The position numbers were made by a program, and so were the translations under genes. The notes under the pieces are model-generated. The model had not been told where the DNA came from. It did no database searches and worked only from the letters and a program-made list of their open reading frames with translations. Shown here in pieces: positions 27,146-36,144 of a stretch of 64,000 bases of DNA. Where the stretch lies: positions 682,001 through 746,000 of the forward strand of contig CANMIH010000001.1 of the NCBI GenBank assembly GCA_947497905.1, in the 5' to 3' direction. Numbering within the stretch: the first letter of the stretch is position 1; each line of letters starts with the position of its first letter. The stretch comes from an uncultured Pelagimonas sp. (lineage in GTDB: Bacteria > Pseudomonadota > Alphaproteobacteria > Rhodobacterales > Rhodobacteraceae).

Positions 27146-28963
27146 TTATTCCACGGTGACGGATTTGGCCAGATTGCGCGGCTGATCCACATCGGTGCCT
27201 TTGGCGATGGCCGTGTGATAGGCCAAAAGCTGGGCCGGGATTGCATAGAGTAACGGGCTCAGCACCTCGGGCACGGCGGGCATGGTGATGGTGCGCCAGA
27301 CATCGGCGCCGGCTTCTTTCACCCCGGCCTCGTCCGTGATCAGACAGACCTTTCCACCTCGCGCCATGACCTCCTGCATGTTCGAGATGGTTTTCTCAAA
27401 CAGGCTGTCGCGCGGGGCCAGAACCACAATCGGCACATGTTTGTCGACAAGGGCAATGGGGCCATGTTTCAGCTCGCCCGAGGCATAGGCTTCCGCATGG
27501 ATGTAGCTGATTTCTTTGAGTTTCAGCGCACCTTCCAGAGCCAGTGGATACATCAACCCGCGTCCAAGAAAGAGAATATCCCGCGCTTCGGAGATCTTCT
27601 TGGCGGTGGCCGCGATATCCGCATCGCGATCCAGCGCGGCGTTGAACAGGCCGGGCATGGCACGCAGCGCGGTCAGGGTGTCCTGTACCTCGTCGCGGGT
27701 CAGGCGGCCTTTGGCTTCGGCAGCTTTGAGCGCCAACAACAACAACACATTGAGCTGACAGGTAAAGGCCTTGGTTGAGGCCACGCCAATTTCGGTGCCC
27801 GCGTGGATCGGCAGGGCCAGATCACTTTCCCGCGCAATCGAGCTTTCCGGCACATTGACCACCGAGAAGATGTTGTCAGCTTTGCCAGCGCAATAGCGTA
27901 GCGCCGCAAGTGTGTCGGCGGTTTCGCCAGATTGGGAAACAAACAGCGCCGAGGTGCCGGGCATGATGGGTGGTTCGCGGTAGCGGAACTCGCTGGCGAC
28001 ATCGACTTCCACCGGGATGCCTGCTATTTTCTCAAACCAGTATTTGGCCGTAAAGCAGGCGTAATAGGCGGTGCCGCAGGCGACCATCACCAGACGGTCG
28101 ACCTTGGTGAAATCAATGCCGGGCTCGGGTAGGGCGATGCCCTCTTCGGTCAAATAGGCCTGCAACGCGGAGGACAGCACCTGGGGCTGCTCGGCAATTT
28201 CTTTGGCCATAAAGTGTTTATAGCCACCTTTGTCGACGCGGGCGGCATCCACCTGAAGTTCGCGCATCTCACGGGTGACCGCTGCACCAGTTTCGTCGAA
28301 AATCTCGACCCCGGCACGGGTGACGACGGCGCGGTCGCCTTCATCCAGATAGGTGATGAGGTTGGTCATCGGGGCCAAGGCGATGGCGTCCGAACCTACA
28401 TACATTTCCCCGTCGCCATGGCCGATGGCAAGTGGGCTGCCTTTGCGGGCGGCGACCAGAAGATCGTCGTGGCCTTCAAAGAGGAAACACAGCGCAAAGG
28501 CCCCATCCAACTGTTCGATGGTCGCCATCGCGGCCTCAACTGGTGTTTTGCCCGACGCAAGGAATTGCTGCGCGAGCAGAGCCACGGTTTCTGTGTCGGT
28601 TTCGGTCTGTGGGGTGATGCCAGCTTTGGCCAGATCTGCGCGCAGATCTTTGTAGTTTTCGATGATACCATTGTGGACCACAGCCACCGAGCCCGCGCGA
28701 TGCGGGTGGGCGTTGGTCTCGGACGGAGCGCCATGGGTGGCCCAGCGGGTGTGGCCAATACCGGCTTTGCCTGCCAATGGATTGTGCACAAGATGATCCG
28801 AGAGGTTCACCAGCTTGCCAACCGCGCGTCGGCGATCCAGAACGCCATCCTGAAGGGTTGCAATACCCGCGCTGTCATATCCTCGGTATTCCAGACGCCG
28901 CAGCGCCTCAACCAACATTGGGGCGACTTCATGTCCGCCCAGAACCCCTACGATTCCACACAT
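27146..28963 (-). CDS. glmS: glutamine-fructose-6-phosphate aminotransferase
   Basis: Makes glucosamine-6-phosphate from fructose-6-phosphate and glutamine, the entry to cell-wall amino-sugar synthesis. The 605-residue product starts MCGIVGVLG, with the N-terminal nucleophile Cys2, then the class II glutaminase domain (1-235) and two SIS isomerase domains (about 280-600, with SQSGETADTLAALR). It ends RNLAKSVTVE, as is typical. It lies 62 bp downstream of glmU in the same direction, forming a pathway operon. Confidence 0.97.
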   Translation of the reverse strand: MCGIVGVLGGHEVAPMLVEALRRLEYRGYDSAGIATLQDGVLDRRRAVGKLVNLSDHLVHNPLAGKAGIGHTRWATHGAPSETNAHPHRAGSVAVVHNGIIENYKDLRADLAKAGITPQTETDTETVALLAQQFLASGKTPVEAAMATIEQLDGAFALCFLFEGHDDLLVAARKGSPLAIGHGDGEMYVGSDAIALAPMTNLITYLDEGDRAVVTRAGVEIFDETGAAVTREMRELQVDAARVDKGGYKHFMAKEIAEQPQVLSSALQAYLTEEGIALPEPGIDFTKVDRLVMVACGTAYYACFTAKYWFEKIAGIPVEVDVASEFRYREPPIMPGTSALFVSQSGETADTLAALRYCAGKADNIFSVVNVPESSIARESDLALPIHAGTEIGVASTKAFTCQLNVLLLLALKAAEAKGRLTRDEVQDTLTALRAMPGLFNAALDRDADIAATAKKISEARDILFLGRGLMYPLALEGALKLKEISYIHAEAYASGELKHGPIALVDKHVPIVVLAPRDSLFEKTISNMQEVMARGGKVCLITDEAGVKEAGADVWRTITMPAVPEVLSPLLYAIPAQLLAYHTAIAKGTDVDQPRNLAKSVTVE

Positions 28964-29025
28964 GGCTACGTCCTCTCAATCGTTCAACAATCCGCGCCTT
29001 ACTGGCGTCTTATTGGTCTTACTGG

Positions 29026-30369
29026 TTACTTTTTCTGCGCTTTTTTCGAACGCAGCATATCAAACAGCTTGGTGGCAAATCCAAGTTTGTTGTCTTGCCG
29101 GGCACGGCCAAGGGCCAATGCGCCTGCAGGAACATCTTTAGTGATGGTAGAGCCTGAACCGGTCATCGCGCCATCGCCAATTGTGACAGGGGCAACAAGC
29201 ATGGTATCCGAGCCGATAAAGGCGTCGCTTCCAATCACGGTGCGATGTTTGAAGAACCCGTCATAGTTGCAGGTGACTGTGCCCGCCCCGATGTTGCTGC
29301 GCTCGCCAATCTCGGCGTCGCCAATATAGGTCAGGTGATTGACCTTAGCCCCTTCGCCCAGCGTGGCGTTTTTGATCTCAACAAAGTTGCCAACGCGGGT
29401 ATCTTCCGCCAGCTCCGCACCGGGGCGCAGGCGCGCATAGGGGCCAACAACGGCGCCGCGCGATACATGCGCGCCTTCGAGATGCGAAAAGGCGCGGATG
29501 CGCGCGCCGCTTTCGACGGTGACATCCGGTCCAAAGACCACATTGGGTTCGATCTCGGTATCGCGTCCAATCACAGTGTCCCAGGCCAGATAAACGGTCT
29601 CGGGGGCCTGCATGGCCACGCCGTCCTCCAGAAGATCTTGACGTTTACGCTGTTGTAGCAGCGTTTCGGCGGTGGCCAGTTCTGCACGCGAGTTGACGCC
29701 TAGAGTTTCGCTTTCGTCACAGCGCACCACAGTGGCCGATAGCCCACGCGCGCGGGCAATGCCTACGATGTCGGTGAGATAATATTCGCCAGCCGCATTG
29801 TCATTGCTCACGGCGGACAGCAGATCAAACAAGACCTCAGATTTGACGGCAACCACGCCCGAGTTGCACAGGGTGATGGCGCGCTGCGCTTCGGTTGCGT
29901 CTTTGAATTCGACGATTTCCTGCAATGCGTCCCCGTCAGTCAACAGACGGCCATAGCGGCCGGGGTCTGCGGCCTCAAACCCCAGAACAACCACATCATG
30001 GGTCTCACGCGCGGCGGCCATGGCTTCGAGGGTTTCCTGACGGATAAACGGTGTATCGCCATACAAAACGATGGCGTCGCCTTCGAACCCTGCCAACGCT
30101 TCTTTGGCCTGAGACACCGCATGGCCCGTGCCCAACTGTTCGCTCTGCAGAACAACCTGAATTTCGGGATCATAGTCTTTGGCCGAGGCCTCAACCAATG
30201 CGGCCTCGTGACCGGCAACAACCACACAGTGGTCGGGTTCAAGCGTCTGACCTGCGCGTAACGCGTGCCACAGCATCGGAGCGTGGGCGATCTTATGCAG
30301 AACCTTCGGAAGATCCGACTGCATGCGTGTGCCTTTGCCTGCCGCGAGAACAATTAGCGCAATACTCAT
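29026..30369 (-). CDS. glmU: bifunctional GlcNAc-1-P uridyltransferase / GlcN-1-P acetyltransferase
   Basis: Performs the last two steps to UDP-GlcNAc. The 447 residues have an N-terminal nucleotidyltransferase domain (LAAGKGTRMQSDLPKVLHKI from residue 7) and a C-terminal left-handed beta-helix acetyltransferase with NYDGFFKHRTVIGSDAFIGS. It is divergent from the HAD phosphatase gene and upstream of glmS. Confidence 0.97.
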   Translation of the reverse strand: MSIALIVLAAGKGTRMQSDLPKVLHKIAHAPMLWHALRAGQTLEPDHCVVVAGHEAALVEASAKDYDPEIQVVLQSEQLGTGHAVSQAKEALAGFEGDAIVLYGDTPFIRQETLEAMAAARETHDVVVLGFEAADPGRYGRLLTDGDALQEIVEFKDATEAQRAITLCNSGVVAVKSEVLFDLLSAVSNDNAAGEYYLTDIVGIARARGLSATVVRCDESETLGVNSRAELATAETLLQQRKRQDLLEDGVAMQAPETVYLAWDTVIGRDTEIEPNVVFGPDVTVESGARIRAFSHLEGAHVSRGAVVGPYARLRPGAELAEDTRVGNFVEIKNATLGEGAKVNHLTYIGDAEIGERSNIGAGTVTCNYDGFFKHRTVIGSDAFIGSDTMLVAPVTIGDGAMTGSGSTITKDVPAGALALGRARQDNKLGFATKLFDMLRSKKAQKK

Positions 30370-30480
30370 GCTTTAAACCCATTTGTCATTTCGTTGATGT
30401 CGTTTTATCCGTCTAGGGCACTAAGACAAGGATGTAAAACTCACGCAACATTACGGGGCGTGGCAGGGGAGGAGCCCGTC

Positions 30481-31146
30481 GTGACGGCATGTGTGATTTT
30501 TGATCTGGATGGCACTCTGGCAGATACCAGTGGCGATCTGATTGCGGCGGCCAATGTATGTTTCGACGAAATGGGCATTGTGACGCGGCTTGATCCGGTG
30601 GCGGATGCCGGTGTTGCGGTGCGCGGTGGTCGCGCGATGCTGACCCGGGGTCTGACCCGCGAAGGCGCCATGTCGGAGGAGACCGTGACGCAATGGTATC
30701 CGCGTCTTCTGACCGCCTATGCCGAGGCCCTGTCGGTGCACACCAAGATGTACGACGGGGCGGTGGATGAGATCGAAGCCTTGCGCAGCAAAGGCTACGC
30801 CGTTGGGATCTGCACCAACAAACCTGAGGGTTTGGCGGAGCAATTGATGCGTGAGTTGGGGGTGCGGGATTTGTTCGGGTCGCTGATTGGCGCGGATACG
30901 CTGCCAACCCGCAAACCGGATGTTGCGCCCTATTGGGCGGCCGTGGATGCCTGTGGCGGTACGCGGAGCCGATCGCTTCTGGTGGGCGATACCGAAACCG
31001 ATCGGAGCACCTCAAAAGCGGCAGGTGTGCCCAGCATTTTGGTGACCTTTGCCCCCGGCGAAAGCGACGTGCACGCGTTGGAGCCTGACGCGGTGATCGA
31101 CCATTTCCACCAACTTCCCGGCGAAGTGACCCGACTGATTGGCTAG
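30481..31146 (+). CDS. HAD-family phosphatase (phosphoglycolate phosphatase-like)
   Basis: A 221-residue HAD hydrolase with the four signature segments: FDLDGTLADTSGDL (nucleophile Asp), ICTNKPEG (motif II), a Lys in TRKPDVAPY, and LVGDTETDRSTSKAAG (motif IV). The cap follows motif I, as in Gph-type enzymes, which remove phosphate from 2-phosphoglycolate; the exact substrate is not certain. The GTG at 30481 is chosen because AGGGGAGGAG ends 8 bases upstream and the protein then starts right before motif I. Confidence 0.88.
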   Translation: MTACVIFDLDGTLADTSGDLIAAANVCFDEMGIVTRLDPVADAGVAVRGGRAMLTRGLTREGAMSEETVTQWYPRLLTAYAEALSVHTKMYDGAVDEIEALRSKGYAVGICTNKPEGLAEQLMRELGVRDLFGSLIGADTLPTRKPDVAPYWAAVDACGGTRSRSLLVGDTETDRSTSKAAGVPSILVTFAPGESDVHALEPDAVIDHFHQLPGEVTRLIG

Positions 31147-31153
31147 GTGCGCG

Positions 31154-31171
31154 GTGGGGCTTAGGCCCCAC
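31154..31171. terminator. hairpin between convergent genes
   Basis: GTGGGGC-TTAG-GCCCCAC, 7-bp perfect arms extended by flanking GCGC sequence with one bulge. It separates the HAD phosphatase and MmgE/PrpD genes, which converge here. Confidence 0.65.
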
Positions 31172-31186
31172 GCGCGCGTATTTCGA

Positions 31187-32488
31187 TTACACCGGGCGAA
31201 ACAGCAGCTCGGTGAGTTCAGACAGGGGCCGTGTCTCCAATTCTGCAACAATTCCGGCGATTTCCCGCGCACGGTCTGGCCCCAACACCGGATCGGCCAA
31301 TGCGTGATACTTGTCGCGCATCTCCTCCGCTGTGGGTGGCGAAGTTGGATCCCACTTTGGCTGCATCCAGTCCGAAGTGACCGAGCGCCCGTCTGTCAGA
31401 TCGAGTGTAACCCGGGCATAGCGCGTGCCGGGGAAGGCGTCATTGGCCTTGTCGGACTCTGTCATCTCTAGCCCGGTGGACAGGCGCAGAATTTCGGGGT
31501 CGTTCAACGCGTCACCATCCAGATCGTCAGGGCCAAGGGCGCCACGCACCAGCGCAACAGCCGTCGGGAACGATGTGGAATACTGCGCCTCTTCGGTGGT
31601 TTTCGGCTCGGATGTCGCTAGACGCACGGATTCGTGGAAGGTCTCAACACGGATCTTGGCCACATCCTGCGATGACAGATTGTGTGCGCGACGCAGCGCC
31701 AGCACGCCTTCAACCGGCGCCTGTGCCCAGCGACAAACCGGATAGGGCTTGATGTATTGCTCAAGGATCAGCCAGCGCTGGCCAAGCGTATCCCAATACT
31801 CCGGCGCTTGTTCGACTGTGAGGGCCGGAGCGCCCGTAAAGCCCCGTCGGGCCAATTGCACTGCTGAGACCGCACAAATTGCGCCCCAGCCTGATCCATC
31901 TTTGACCATCGTCGGGTAATCGATACAGCGCATCATCTGGCTGCGCGGCCCGTGATACTCCGCAAGCCCCAGAGCATGGCGGGTGGTCTCAAAGTCCAGC
32001 CCGGCCAGACGCGCGCCACCTGCAGCCCCGGCCACAGCGCCCCAGCTGCCCGAAGTGTGATAGTCAGGCACGGTGCCATGTTGCGCCACAGCCGCGCGGC
32101 TGCCAAATTCGTATCCCATGACCAAGGCCTCAAGGAAGTCCCGGCCTGAGACCGCGCTCTGATGGCCAAACACCAGAAGAACAGGCAGCAGGGGACAGCC
32201 CACATGGCCCTTTGCCGGATTGTACCCGTCATGGCCATCAAGGCTGTCGATGGTATAGCCTGCTGCCATGGCCGCTGCTCCGGCTGCTGCTCCCCGGCCA
32301 TCAAACAGGATTGGCACGGGGCCGGTCAGATCTTCGGCCGCATGATCGCGGCTGATCTGGCTCATCTTGGTCGAAAGCCCCCCCGCCGCGATGCAGATTA
32401 GGTCCAGCAACAGTGTCTTGGCGTGTGTCTGAACATGCGAGGGCAAATCGTCCCATGTCAGATCATGAATGAAAGTCAGCGGTGTCAT
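31187..32488 (-). CDS. MmgE/PrpD-family protein
   Basis: A 433-residue member of the family that includes 2-methylcitrate dehydratase (PrpD) and cis-aconitate decarboxylase. Seen are SLDGHDGYNPAKGHVGCPLL (about 82-101), the helical N-terminal domain and the C-terminal small domain (RYARVTLDLTDGRS). No propionate-pathway genes (prpB, prpC) are adjacent, so the substrate is open. It is divergent from the aminotransferase gene. Confidence 0.88.
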   Translation of the reverse strand: MTPLTFIHDLTWDDLPSHVQTHAKTLLLDLICIAAGGLSTKMSQISRDHAAEDLTGPVPILFDGRGAAAGAAAMAAGYTIDSLDGHDGYNPAKGHVGCPLLPVLLVFGHQSAVSGRDFLEALVMGYEFGSRAAVAQHGTVPDYHTSGSWGAVAGAAGGARLAGLDFETTRHALGLAEYHGPRSQMMRCIDYPTMVKDGSGWGAICAVSAVQLARRGFTGAPALTVEQAPEYWDTLGQRWLILEQYIKPYPVCRWAQAPVEGVLALRRAHNLSSQDVAKIRVETFHESVRLATSEPKTTEEAQYSTSFPTAVALVRGALGPDDLDGDALNDPEILRLSTGLEMTESDKANDAFPGTRYARVTLDLTDGRSVTSDWMQPKWDPTSPPTAEEMRDKYHALADPVLGPDRAREIAGIVAELETRPLSELTELLFRPV

Positions 32489-32613
32489 ATCCTCAGCCTG
32501 CGGCAGAGAATCGACGCTTGAAGTGATAAAACCGACAGAAACGCGTCGCGGTCAGAACAGGATGCTGAAAGCCGTGATTGACCAAGCTCGAAAGCTATCG
32601 CAATCATGCGGCT

Positions 32614-33819
32614 ATGACCCAAAAGACACCTGATATCTTCACTGGAAATTTCACCCAGCAAGAGCCCATCCCGCAAGAGGGGATCGAGGCGGCGCTGGCG
32701 GTTCTGAACTCTGGCCGGTTGCATCGCTACAACGTGGCCGAGGGCGAACTGTCCGAGACCGCGCTTCTGGAGCAGGAATTTGCGGCGCAGACCGGGGCGA
32801 AGTATTGCCTTGCGGTGGCCTCGGGCGGCTATGCCATGGCCTGCGCCCTGCGCGCGATTGGGGTGCAGCCCGGTGATGCGGTATTGACCAATGCCTTTAC
32901 GCTTGCACCTGTGCCGGGCTCCATCGCCAGTGTGAATGCCCGTCCGGTGTTTGTCGGGGTGACCGAGGATCTGGTGATTGATCTGGATGATCTCGAAGCC
33001 AAGGCAGATCAGGCCAAGGTTTTGATGCTGTCACATATGCGCGGGCATCTGTGTGACATGGATCGCCTGATGCAGATCTGTGACGACAATGGCATCACCG
33101 TGATCGAAGACTGTGCCCATACCATGGGGGCCGCCTGGAACGGAGTGCCGTCAGGGCGCATGGGAATGGTGGGCTGTTACTCGATGCAGACCTACAAACA
33201 CGTCAATTCCGGCGAAGGTGGGTTTTTGATCACCGACGATGAAGAGATCGCCGCCAAAGCAGTGATCCTCTCGGGGTCCTATATGCTTTATGAACGGCAC
33301 CTTGCCGCGCCTGCGCCCGAGGTGTTTGAGCGGGTGAAATATGTGACCCCCAATGTATCGGGCCGCATGGACAACCTGCGTGCGGCCATTCTGCGCCCCC
33401 AACTGCGGGATCTCGACACACAGGTGCAGCGTTGGAACGAACGGTATGTGGCGGTGGAAGAGGGGCTGCGCGGGACACCGGGTCTGCAGGTGATAGAACG
33501 CCCAGAGCAGGAAACCTATGTTGGCTCGTCGATCCAGTTTCTTCTGCTCGACTGGCAGCCGCACAAGGTAAAGGATGTGCTGAAACGCTGCGCGGAGCGT
33601 GGGGTTGAGCTCAAGTGGTTTGGTGGGGCGGAACCTAACGGGTTTACCTCGCGCTATGACAGCTGGCGCTATGCCGAGAGCGCGGCCATGCCCACAAGTG
33701 ACCGGATTTTGGCCGGTATCATCGATATGCGCCTGCCACTGACCTTTAGCGTTGCGGATTGCGAACAGATCGCAGCGATCCTCAAAGCCGAAGTCGGCGC
33801 GGTGTATCAGGCGGCGTAG
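32614..33819 (+). CDS. DegT/DnrJ/EryC1-family PLP-dependent aminotransferase
   Basis: A 401-residue fold-type I aminotransferase of the group that aminates keto-sugars. The cofactor Lys is Lys195 in MQTYKHVNSGEGGF, and ITVIEDCAHTMGA carries the Asp that contacts the pyridine ring. No other sugar-biosynthesis genes adjoin it, which is unusual for the family; a non-sugar substrate is possible. ATG at 32614 is used; an upstream TTG extension lacks support. Its tail overlaps the Hint-protein tail by 13 bp on the other strand. Confidence 0.86.
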   Translation: MTQKTPDIFTGNFTQQEPIPQEGIEAALAVLNSGRLHRYNVAEGELSETALLEQEFAAQTGAKYCLAVASGGYAMACALRAIGVQPGDAVLTNAFTLAPVPGSIASVNARPVFVGVTEDLVIDLDDLEAKADQAKVLMLSHMRGHLCDMDRLMQICDDNGITVIEDCAHTMGAAWNGVPSGRMGMVGCYSMQTYKHVNSGEGGFLITDDEEIAAKAVILSGSYMLYERHLAAPAPEVFERVKYVTPNVSGRMDNLRAAILRPQLRDLDTQVQRWNERYVAVEEGLRGTPGLQVIERPEQETYVGSSIQFLLLDWQPHKVKDVLKRCAERGVELKWFGGAEPNGFTSRYDSWRYAESAAMPTSDRILAGIIDMRLPLTFSVADCEQIAAILKAEVGAVYQAA

Positions 33820-34886
33820 GGCAGGGCGTCCATCTCAATCACAGGTCGGCGGTTTTTGCGCATCCGTTCCGCAAGCCGCTTTTGTTTCGGCAGGGGTGGG
33901 ATCATCCGCGCGCTGTGTTGGTTCATGAGATGCGGAAACCTGCGGCGCAGTTCGGCCCGAGCGGCGGGCGACAACGCCATCAGCGACCGATCGGTGGCCA
34001 GCAGGCTTTCGCTGGGGGTGTCATTGGCCCAGACAATTTCATGGGCGTCAAACAGCATGTGATAATAGCTGATCTCCTTCACCGAAGTGTCAAAGCTTAT
34101 ACCCGGCAATCCAACCAGTTTATTGGCGGATACCAGGACCTCAGGCGTGCCAAACATCCGTTCCACCAGAGGGGAACGGGCGAGCATGCGATGCTGCCGC
34201 GAAACGCGCAGGGTTTTATGCGGCAGACCCGCCCCCAAAGCTCCGGCCTTGATCCGCACGGGCGACAGCTTGGGATCCTCGACCAGCTCATCAACAGAAA
34301 TCACCCGTTTGCCGATCCAGCGCAGGGGTTTCAGTCCCGAGAAGGTGGCGACCATATCGCCTGCGCGCAGCGTCTCAATCGGGCGGCTGTCCCAGGCGGT
34401 GCGGATCAGCGTGCCTTTGCAAAAACACACCAGCATTTCGACATTGTCGATGATCGCCCCAAGGCTGTTGTCCGGGCCAAGTTCCGTCAGGCGCAGGGTA
34501 TAGGTATCGGGCGCGGGGAAGGTGACATCCAGCGTGAAACTCTGAAAGCTGTTGGTGGTGGGCAGAACCGTCATAGCGCCAACCACCACGCCCGTACTGT
34601 TCAACACCTCAACCGTAAACCCCTCGCTGCCCGCCTGTCCCAGCGAGGCATTGCGCAGCGCGGCGTCGATGCTCAGCGTATGGGTTGGGGCATTGGGGTC
34701 TGTGATGACAAAACTCTGCTCCATGACCGTGGTAAACCCGCTGCGCCCATCCATTTCGGCCACACGGTTGTTGGACCCGTTCCCGAGATAGGCACTTTCG
34801 CGATAACTGGTTTCCAGATCAACACCGCTCCAACCGGTGGAGCCGGCATTAAAGGTGCCATTGACGATCAGATTGGTGACGGGCAT
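33807..34886 (-). CDS. Hint-domain protein with N-terminal beta domain
   Basis: A 359-residue protein. Residues about 4-152 form a beta-sandwich, lectin- or DUF642-like in pattern (LIVNGTFNAGSTGW at the start). The Hint (hedgehog/intein) module begins at about 154 with CFCKGTLIRTAWDSRPIETL and continues through DMVATFSGLKPLRWIG and LRVSRQHRML. Hint_2-type proteins are common in Rhodobacteraceae, sometimes after RTX regions. There is no C-terminal extein, only a short basic tail (KQKRLAERMRKNRR). ATG at 34886 places the beta domain at the N-terminus. No classical signal peptide is seen, consistent with type I secretion or cytoplasmic location. Confidence 0.82.
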   Translation of the reverse strand: MPVTNLIVNGTFNAGSTGWSGVDLETSYRESAYLGNGSNNRVAEMDGRSGFTTVMEQSFVITDPNAPTHTLSIDAALRNASLGQAGSEGFTVEVLNSTGVVVGAMTVLPTTNSFQSFTLDVTFPAPDTYTLRLTELGPDNSLGAIIDNVEMLVCFCKGTLIRTAWDSRPIETLRAGDMVATFSGLKPLRWIGKRVISVDELVEDPKLSPVRIKAGALGAGLPHKTLRVSRQHRMLARSPLVERMFGTPEVLVSANKLVGLPGISFDTSVKEISYYHMLFDAHEIVWANDTPSESLLATDRSLMALSPAARAELRRRFPHLMNQHSARMIPPLPKQKRLAERMRKNRRPVIEMDALPYAA

Positions 34887-35067
34887 GGGGCGACTTCCAA
34901 CATAACGGGCGTACTGGTTAACGAAACAATGCGGCTCAAATTTGCCGAAACTATGAGAAATCAAGGAAAGGCCCGCAAACACGCCAAATCCATCGCCTGT
35001 GGCTCTGGCACGGGTAACCCCCTGATCCCATATAGGTTACAGCCCTGTCCCTACAAAAGGTTTAAGC

Positions 35068-35077
35068 TGTCCGGACA
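35068..35077. promoter_or_regulatory. 10-bp palindrome upstream of the EF-hand gene
   Basis: TGTCCGGACA is a perfect dyad, 92 bp before the EF-hand gene start. A 10-bp dyad can arise by chance; listed as a weak operator candidate. Confidence 0.25.
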
Positions 35078-35169
35078 CGAATTTGCTTGGCGCGGGACAC
35101 GAAACCATTGGAAAAGGAAGCAGGGCTATTCCAGTTGGTTTGTCACGCTTCCAACGACGTGAGCATGAG

Positions 35170-36006
35170 ATGAGCAAGAAAACCGTCAGTATCGAAATCC
35201 GTATGTCACCCGAGGAAAAACAGGCCTTGGCCAAGACCTGTTCGGATCGTGGGGAAACCATGAGCAGCTATGTGCGCGGATTGATGCAGGCGGGATCGTC
35301 TGAGGATGCGGGTGACAACACAACTGGAGACACTCACATGGCCCGCTTTACAAAATCATTCCCGACCCGCGCCGGATTGGCGACCCTTCCGGTCCTGGCG
35401 CTGGCTGGTTTCTATCTGGTCAGTGGCAATCAGGCCGCCGTGGCCTCGACCGATGCCCGCGTGGCCTTCGCCGAGCTGGACACCAATGGCGACGGCATGC
35501 TGAGCCGCGCCGAATATGAGGCCGAGCTGAACATGGAGCTGCCCGATCCGGCCGAGATCATGGCGCCGCTGCCCGAGGTCTGCCAGAGCTTTGAAGCGGT
35601 TCTGACCGAGGCGTTTGACGAGACCGAGTATGAGCTGTTTGACATCATGTCGGCGGACACCGACAAGGACAATCTGCTGTCTTATACCGAATTCGCCCGC
35701 GTGCTTCAGCGCGAGCGGGTCGAGATCTTTCTCGGCATCGACGCCAACGCCGACGGGGTAGTGACGGTCGCCGAAGTGATGGCGGACATCCCGGCCGAGA
35801 TGGTTGAGGACGAGGCGAAAGAACTGGGTGTCAGCACCGAGTGTATGGCCGCTTTGATCGCGGAAGAGGACAAGCTGCTGCAGGCTGAATTCGCCGAAGA
35901 GGCGGGTGAAGAGATCAGCGAAGAACAGGCCGCCCGCATCTTTATCGCCGAGTTCGACAGCAACGGAGACGGCACCCTGACCCTCGACGAGGTTGCGGTG
36001 GAATAA
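35170..36006 (+). CDS. RHH-like N-terminus fused to membrane-anchored EF-hand protein
   Basis: One continuous 278-codon frame. Residues 1-42 (KKTVSIEIRMSPEEKQALAK, then SSYVRGLMQAG) have the pattern of ribbon-helix-helix DNA-binding proteins. A hydrophobic segment (about 68-86) follows, then four calcium-binding loops of EF-hand type starting at Asp104, Asp163, Asp191 and Asp263 (for example DTNGDGMLSRAE and DSNGDGTLTLDE). An internal ATG at 35338 (Met57) has GGAG 8 bases before it and would start an ordinary signal-anchored EF-hand protein, MARFTKSFPTRAGLATLPVL. The locus may therefore make two products, or the upstream part may be a separate gene that lost its stop. Confidence 0.78.
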   Translation: MSKKTVSIEIRMSPEEKQALAKTCSDRGETMSSYVRGLMQAGSSEDAGDNTTGDTHMARFTKSFPTRAGLATLPVLALAGFYLVSGNQAAVASTDARVAFAELDTNGDGMLSRAEYEAELNMELPDPAEIMAPLPEVCQSFEAVLTEAFDETEYELFDIMSADTDKDNLLSYTEFARVLQRERVEIFLGIDANADGVVTVAEVMADIPAEMVEDEAKELGVSTECMAALIAEEDKLLQAEFAEEAGEEISEEQAARIFIAEFDSNGDGTLTLDEVAVE

Positions 36007-36027
36007 ATCCGCTTAGAAAAGGGGCAG

Positions 36028-36082
36028 GGGCGCTCACGCGCCCGCCCTGTGCCGCGCAATAGGCCTGAGAATTCAGCCTATT
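36028..36082. terminator. two hairpins between convergent genes
   Basis: GGGCGC-TCAC-GCGCCC (36028-36043) is followed by AATAGG(C)CTGA-GAAT-TCAGCCTATT (36058-36082, ten pairs, one bulge). They lie between the EF-hand gene and the facing secreted hypothetical and could serve both. Confidence 0.65.
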
Positions 36083-36144
36083 TCAACGGGTGAATGTCCA
36101 AACATAGAGCTCAAATTCATCGCAACTTTGATGCCGAATTAGCC

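Noticed and set aside
26500-27246. Long N-terminal extension of the PPOX-family protein
   Set aside because: The additional 64 codons overlap the glmS 3' end and the dispersed repeat; the ATG at 27054 fits the family.
28964-29025. glmS ribozyme upstream of glmS
   Set aside because: The glmS ribozyme is a Gram-positive feature; the 62-bp gap is too short to contain one and shows no such fold.
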